DNA from: Deltaproteobacteria bacterium | GTDB lineage: Bacteria; Desulfobacterota; DSM-4660; Desulfatiglandales; Desulfatiglandaceae | DNA: 56,833 nucleotides | Direction of reading: 5' to 3' | NCBI GenBank assembly: GCA_018644785.1 | Contig: JABGPV010000001.1 | Location: forward strand, 1 to 56,833 | Part shown: positions 52,763 through 56,833 of the stretch, piece by piece | Position numbering within the stretch: the first letter of the stretch is position 1 | How the letters are laid out: every line of letters starts with the position of its first letter | Translations under genes and position numbers: made by a program | The notes under the pieces: model-generated | What the model was told of the DNA's origin: nothing | Databases searched by the model: none | The model's input: only the letters and a program-made list of their open reading frames with translations

Positions 52763-53373
52763 CATGGAACAGGGATCCGCAAAACCTCATCGTATGCGGG
52801 ATCGGAGGGCAAGGCAATATTCTGCTCTCCAGGATGATCGGAAGAATTCTGACGGGAAAGGGCTATCGGGTCAATATCGGCGAGACCTTCGGCGCGGCCC
52901 AAAGAGGAGGGTCTGTCTACAGCAGCATGCGGGTTTCCAAGACCCGGGACTTCGGTCCCCTGGTGCCTGAAGGGCGCGCCCATCTCATTTTGAGCTTGGA
53001 GCCGTTGGAGACTTTGAGAATGCTTCAATTCTACGGAAATCCGGAGATCCTTACGGTAACCAATATTCAGCCCATTTACCCTGTGGGGGTTCTGTCAAAG
53101 CGGGTGGAATACCCCAACCTGGACAAGTTGATTCAGGCCATAAGAGAGTTGTCCGCCGACACCTGGGTTTTAAACGCCACGCAGATCGCCATGGACCTTT
53201 CGGCCCCCATCGTGGCCAACATCATCCTGTTGGGAGCACTTGCGGCCAGTGAAGCGCTCCCCATCAGCGTGGAGGAGGTGGAAGAAGAAATCCGGGCGAG
53301 TTTTCCGGGTTCAAAAGTGGATCTCAACCTGAAGGCCCTTCGGGCGGGATTCCAGTGGGCTTCACGCGATTGA
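52759..53373 (+). CDS. iorB: Indolepyruvate ferredoxin oxidoreductase, beta subunit (second copy)
   Basis: 204 residues with NLIVCGIGGQGNILLSRMIG, GETFGAAQRGGSVYSSMRVS and LEPLETLRMLQFYGNPE, parallel to the copy at 2938. ATGA overlap with iorA. Twenty-five bases later the AOR-associated Fe-S protein begins, so reduced ferredoxin from IorAB and AOR may enter a common pool. Confidence 0.92.
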   Translation: MTWNRDPQNLIVCGIGGQGNILLSRMIGRILTGKGYRVNIGETFGAAQRGGSVYSSMRVSKTRDFGPLVPEGRAHLILSLEPLETLRMLQFYGNPEILTVTNIQPIYPVGVLSKRVEYPNLDKLIQAIRELSADTWVLNATQIAMDLSAPIVANIILLGALAASEALPISVEEVEEEIRASFPGSKVDLNLKALRAGFQWASRD

Positions 53374-53398
53374 AGGAGGATGGGCGGAAGGATTTTTC

Positions 53399-53779
53399 AT
53401 GGAAAAAAGAGTATTTGTGGTATCCAACGAATTGTGCAGCGGGTGTCGTAACTGCCAGACTTGGTGTTCCTTTGTTAACGGTGGAAAGAAAGGCTTCGGT
53501 CCTGGCCGGGCCAATATTTACGTCCTGAAAGACCCCCATGGCAAACTGAACGTTCCCACGGTGTCATGTGACGGCAAACGGTGTCCGGAAAAAGAGAAGG
53601 GTGTGCCCATCTGCGTGGAGATGTGCCCTACCGGTTGCCTCATCCATACGGATATCAACGACCTGGTTGAAAGAAGAGCCGAATGGGAAGAAAAACGGCG
53701 GCTTCAACCGGTGTTCAAGTTGATCGCCCCATGGAAGTATCCCTATCCGTGGCGGCCCCTAAAGCGGGAGGAATTCTGA
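53399..53779 (+). CDS. Fe-S cluster protein partner of aldehyde ferredoxin oxidoreductase
   Basis: 126 residues. First cluster motif ELCSGCRNCQTWCSFV; second set CDGKRCPEKEKGVPICVEMC followed by PTGC. Pattern resembles the ferredoxin-like subunits (dicluster type) encoded next to AOR-family proteins such as those of the ydh operon. It should carry electrons from the tungsten enzyme. Stop overlaps the AOR start by one base (TGATG), so they are made together. Confidence 0.85.
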   Translation: MEKRVFVVSNELCSGCRNCQTWCSFVNGGKKGFGPGRANIYVLKDPHGKLNVPTVSCDGKRCPEKEKGVPICVEMCPTGCLIHTDINDLVERRAEWEEKRRLQPVFKLIAPWKYPYPWRPLKREEF

Positions 53780-55698
53780 TGTCTTACGGTTGGATGGGAA
53801 AAATTTTGAGGGTGGATCTGGCCAATAGGACCATCACCAAGGAAGAACTTCCCCGAGAATGGATGGAACAGTACATCGGGTGCCGGGGCATCAACGATAT
53901 CATCCTTTACCAAGAGGTGGGTCCGGATGTGGACCCTTTCAGTGAAGATAACAAACTTATTTTCGGGACCGGACCCCTTGAAGGGACTCCCATCGGCATG
54001 GGGCGGATTTCCATCCAAACCAAGCACCCAAACCGATTCATCGCGGAAGGCGGCGCCGGGGGCTTTTGGGGTGCACAACTGAAATTTGCCGGTTACGACT
54101 TTATTGTGGTTGAAAAGAAATCGGAGACCCCAGTTTACCTCATGATTGAAGATGATCGGGTGGAGTTGAGAGATGCCACCCATCTGTGGGGAAAAGACAC
54201 CCGGAAAAAATACCGAATGCTCAGGGAAGAGACGGGCCTTCGGGATGTTCAGGTGGGATCCATCGGGCCGGCCGGGGAAAACCTGGTGGCCAATGCCAAG
54301 GTCCAGTTCACCCTGGATCACTCCGGTGGAAAGGGGTGCGGCACCATTATGGGGGACAAAAAACTGGCCGCCATCGCCGTCCACGGCACCGGCAGGGTTC
54401 CCGTGAAAGACGGTGAAGCCTTTCTGGCCGCCTACCGGCAATTCCGGCGCAACCTGCACTTGAAAGACACCATCGATGTATTTGTGCCGTCTTGGTCCTT
54501 TAACAGCGCCAATATGCTTCTGGAACTGTTCAATGAGAACGGATGGGTCCATGCCCTAAACGCCCAGAAAGGGACTGCCGAGCCTATGCTCAACGATGTG
54601 GAGTACCTGGACAAATACGTCACCAGGCCCCATGGATGTTTCTGTTGTCCCTTTCCCGGGGAGGGTCGTCGTTTTGAGGTGAAAGAAGGGAAATATGCCG
54701 GGATCACCGGGGATGAACGGGAGGTGGGGTTTGCACAAGCCGGCGCTATTGTGGGAATCCATTCATGGCCTACGGTCATCAAATTCCGGGATCTCTGTAC
54801 CAAGGCGGGGTTGGACGAAGATCAGGCCATGTACAGCATCAGCTGGGCCATGGAGTGTTATGAAAAGGGGATCCTCAATCGAAAAGATACCGACGGCATC
54901 GAGCTTAGGTTTGGAAAAGAGGATGCCTTTATTCGCATGACTGAAAAGATCATTGCAAGAGAAGGTTTCGGAGATATCCTCGCCCGGGGAGCTGATGAGG
55001 CGGCACGCTTGGTGGGCAAAGGGTCGGAAAAATATGCACTCACCATCAAAGGGAAAGAGATCGAACGGATGCCCGAGAGAAACGGCTACCAGATGGCCCT
55101 GGCTCTGGCCGTATGTGAAGGCGGCCCCGACCATACCCGTTGGTACCCTCCTTATCCGCCCAATCCCCGGGCCATCCCCCCGGACATGAAACTTCCCTTC
55201 GATCCTGTCCAAGCTTACCAGACCCGGTCCGTGGAAGACAAGGGGAGGCTGGTCAAGTGGCTTTATGACAGCCGGGCCGTGGTGGAGAGTCTGCCTTCCT
55301 GCGTCTACATGATTCGGGGATTGATGGGGATCGACATGGGCATATGGCGGGAACTCTATACCACCTGCACCGGGGTGGAGACCACGGCGGATGAATTCAT
55401 AAGGGCTGGGGAACGAATCGTAAATCTGGAGAGGGCTTATATCGTGAGAGAAGGATTCAGGCGAAAAGACGATACCGTTCCCCGGAGAATGCTGGAGGAA
55501 CCCATCCCGGAGAGGCATATCCCTCCCATCGGGAAAAACCTGGACATCATGTTGGACGATTATTATGATCAGCGGGGCTGGGATCGGGAGACCGCCATCC
55601 CGAAGGAGGAGACGCTTCGCAGGCTGGGTTTGGATGAGGTGATCGACGATTTTCGGGATATGGGAATCTCCAATGAGATTTCGGAAGAGAACCGATAG
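53779..55698 (+). CDS. Tungsten-type aldehyde:ferredoxin oxidoreductase family protein
   Basis: 639 residues. N-terminal AOR domain: GWMGKILRVDLANRTITKEE, GCRGINDIILYQEVGPDVDP, FGTGPLEGTPIGMGRISI, NRFIAEGGAGGFWGAQLKFA (bis-pterin binding). Family domains 2 and 3 follow, to about residue 600. Oxidises an aldehyde to the acid, reducing ferredoxin; some relatives reduce aromatic acids or CoA esters. The [4Fe-4S] motif is unusual: HGCFCCPFPG instead of CxxCxxxC, i.e. the third Cys is replaced by Gly and an extra Cys stands between the first two; the distal Cys is present in LPSCVYMIRG. Start ATG 53779 is the family N-terminus and overlaps the partner gene. Confidence 0.85.
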   Translation: MSYGWMGKILRVDLANRTITKEELPREWMEQYIGCRGINDIILYQEVGPDVDPFSEDNKLIFGTGPLEGTPIGMGRISIQTKHPNRFIAEGGAGGFWGAQLKFAGYDFIVVEKKSETPVYLMIEDDRVELRDATHLWGKDTRKKYRMLREETGLRDVQVGSIGPAGENLVANAKVQFTLDHSGGKGCGTIMGDKKLAAIAVHGTGRVPVKDGEAFLAAYRQFRRNLHLKDTIDVFVPSWSFNSANMLLELFNENGWVHALNAQKGTAEPMLNDVEYLDKYVTRPHGCFCCPFPGEGRRFEVKEGKYAGITGDEREVGFAQAGAIVGIHSWPTVIKFRDLCTKAGLDEDQAMYSISWAMECYEKGILNRKDTDGIELRFGKEDAFIRMTEKIIAREGFGDILARGADEAARLVGKGSEKYALTIKGKEIERMPERNGYQMALALAVCEGGPDHTRWYPPYPPNPRAIPPDMKLPFDPVQAYQTRSVEDKGRLVKWLYDSRAVVESLPSCVYMIRGLMGIDMGIWRELYTTCTGVETTADEFIRAGERIVNLERAYIVREGFRRKDDTVPRRMLEEPIPERHIPPIGKNLDIMLDDYYDQRGWDRETAIPKEETLRRLGLDEVIDDFRDMGISNEISEENR

Positions 55699-55731
55699 TC
55701 CCTGGTCTTTTGTTGAGGAGAAATGAATTCA

Positions 55732-56031
55732 ATGGAAAAACAGAAAGGCCTCAAGAACGCCGGTCATATCCATGCCAAATATGTTGGGCATATTGCCGTG
55801 ATGACCGGCAGGATACGGGAGACCCTCAGTCTTCAAGGTGTCCGGACCGTCACGGATCTGTTGAGCAAACTGGATGAACTATATCCGGGATTCAAAGAGG
55901 TATTCATGCCCCCGGGTGGCGTGTTCAATTCGAGAACGGCGATCATTTGTCGAAGAGCAGGTGCGCCCAGTTTCGGTATTATTGATGAAAACCAGGAAAT
56001 TCAGGATGGAGATGTTCTGACCCTCTGGTAA
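55732..56031 (+). CDS. MoaD-like beta-grasp protein without C-terminal Gly-Gly
   Basis: About 99 residues; HIHAKYVGHIAVMTGRIRET, VTDLLSKLDELYPGFKEVFM and IIDENQEIQDGDVLTLW follow the MoaD/ThiS pattern, but the chain ends in LTLW-stop and lacks Gly-Gly. A thiocarboxylate cannot be formed on such a tail. It could be an AOR-associated ubiquitin-like subunit, structural rather than a sulfur donor. ATG 55732 is 11 bases behind AGGAG; ATG 55723 is too close. Lies 33 bases after AOR. Confidence 0.7.
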   Translation: MEKQKGLKNAGHIHAKYVGHIAVMTGRIRETLSLQGVRTVTDLLSKLDELYPGFKEVFMPPGGVFNSRTAIICRRAGAPSFGIIDENQEIQDGDVLTLW

Positions 56032-56168
56032 CGGATGGGGGCTCGGTTGATGGAGACAGAAATTTTTTAAAGAACGAACGTCCGGGTAAGCGAAGACTCC
56101 GACACCTGAACCTCTCAACTGTAAACCGCGAACTGTAAATTTTGAAGTATCCACGAGGAGGTAAGATT

Positions 56169-56833
56169 ATGAAGATCAACGGCACCATAATTGATTTAAG
56201 CCAGGAGATCTACACAAACATGCCGGTCTATCCCGGTCATGCCAAGACCGTGATCTGGGAGCACATGTCACATGAAGAAAGTGGTCGCAATCTCGGTACG
56301 GGCTTTTCCTATCAGTCCAGTGGCCTCATGATGTGTGACCACGGCCCAACCCACATTGATTCCGTCAGTCATCTCTCAGCGGATCCCGACGCTCCTTCGG
56401 TGGAGGAAATTCCCCTGAGTTATTGCGTTACTTCGGCCATCTGCATCGATGTAAGCGATGTGGCGCCGCAGACCCAGTTCGGGGCGGACAAGATTGAGAG
56501 TGAACTTGATCGCTGGGGACTGGAAATCCGTCAGGGGGATACGGTGCTGTTCCATACCGGTCACTATGCGAAATATTACGGGACGCACGAATATATCACC
56601 CATCAGCCGGGGCTTACCAGGGAGGCCACGGAATATATCATCGACAAAGGTGCCGTCAATTTTGGAGTGGACAATACCAGCCCAGACATGTTTTTGGACA
56701 AGACCTATCCATGTCATATGGTGTGCAGGGAGCGGGAAATTACCCACATAGAGAATCTGTGTAATCTTGATAAACTGGTGGGTAAGCGCTTTACCTTTAT
56801 TGCGCTTCCCTTGCGGATACGGAAGGGCACGGG
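56169..56833 (+). CDS. Cyclase-family hydrolase (kynurenine formamidase-like), cut by window end
   Basis: First about 221 residues: TIIDLSQEIYTNMPVYPGHA at the N-terminus, MMCDHGPTHIDSVSHLSADP with the metal-binding HxxxHxD-like His and Asp residues, GDTVLFHTGH, and NFGVDNTSPD in the middle. Family members are Zn- or Mn-dependent amidases/lactonases/isatin hydrolases. AGGAGG is ten bases before the ATG. Upstream gap has a short tandem ACTGTAAA pair at about 56119-56141. As the last visible gene of the array it may open a cyclic amide or lactone intermediate. Confidence 0.82.
   Translation, partial: MKINGTIIDLSQEIYTNMPVYPGHAKTVIWEHMSHEESGRNLGTGFSYQSSGLMMCDHGPTHIDSVSHLSADPDAPSVEEIPLSYCVTSAICIDVSDVAPQTQFGADKIESELDRWGLEIRQGDTVLFHTGHYAKYYGTHEYITHQPGLTREATEYIIDKGAVNFGVDNTSPDMFLDKTYPCHMVCREREITHIENLCNLDKLVGKRFTFIALPLRIRKGT

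Noticed and set aside
1..56833. CRISPR array, toxin-antitoxin pair, prophage, or phage-defence system.
   Set aside because: No regularly spaced repeats, no cas-like, integrase, capsid or toxin-like proteins were recognised on either strand.

Overview
The window looks like a chromosomal segment of a strictly anaerobic, probably sulfate-reducing bacterium of the Desulfobacterota (former Deltaproteobacteria). The evidence is gene content, not a search: two indolepyruvate-type (IorAB) and one four-subunit pyruvate-type (PorABCD) 2-oxoacid:ferredoxin oxidoreductase, a tungsten-type aldehyde:ferredoxin oxidoreductase, a split molybdenum hydroxylase, an ADP-forming acyl-CoA synthetase, an FrhB-like Fe-S flavoprotein and many CoA-dependent enzymes. 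There is no rRNA, complete tRNA, CRISPR array or prophage. Nearly everything is catabolic.

Layout. 0-2.9 kb: SDR fragment, cupin, a membrane protein, an endonuclease/exonuclease/phosphatase-fold hydrolase. 2.9-6.6 kb (minus): FrhB-like protein, iorA, iorB in an overlapping operon. 6.8-10.6 kb: a scar of gene remnants (transposase tail, CBS/Usp pseudogene, peptide ABC ATPase remnant, TPR remnant) around one intact fumarylacetoacetate-hydrolase-family gene. 10.7-13.8 kb (minus): beta-keto acid cleavage enzyme plus both subunits of an ADP-forming acyl-CoA synthetase. 14.3-22.9 kb (plus): sugar-type (CUT2) ABC transporter followed by a four-subunit molybdenum hydroxylase whose large subunit is split in two, then GntR, MoaD, glyoxalase-fold and SMP-30 genes up to 25.5 kb. 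25.5-28.3 kb: a broken LacI gene head-to-head with a truncated, decayed second copy of the split hydroxylase. 28.5-31.6 kb: a 919-residue dehydrogenase/enoyl-CoA hydratase fusion and a cupin. 31.7-36.5 kb (minus): ModF-like double ATPase, C_GCAxxG_C_C protein, a MITE-like repeat, broken LarA-like and CCG-domain genes, a cupin. 36.6-40.3 kb (minus): GntR-porCDAB. 40.9-56.8 kb (plus): one long operon-like array: IclR, hydroxyacid dehydrogenase, HpcH aldolase, IlvD/Edd dehydratase, five-gene branched-chain-type ABC transporter, an unrecognised 286-residue protein, iorAB, Fe-S protein, AOR, MoaD-like protein and a cyclase-family hydrolase cut by the window end.

How the parts may work together (inference). 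The last array can be read as a complete route for an imported hydroxylated or sugar-type acid: dehydration to a 2-oxo-3-deoxy acid, retro-aldol cleavage, aldehyde oxidation by AOR and oxoacid oxidation by IorAB, both reducing ferredoxin. The 10.7-25 kb block pairs transport and hydroxylation of an unknown compound with a thiolytic exchange step and ATP formation from an acyl-CoA. A 21-bp inverted-repeat operator occurs in front of the GntR-por operon (40399-40419) and, with 18 of 21 matching bases, between the divergent acyl-CoA synthetase and transporter operons (14002-14022), suggesting that these distant blocks share a regulator.

Caution: at least seven genes carry single-base indels, often in short homopolymers, including one aldolase inside an otherwise intact operon. 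Some may be real decay and some may be sequence errors.
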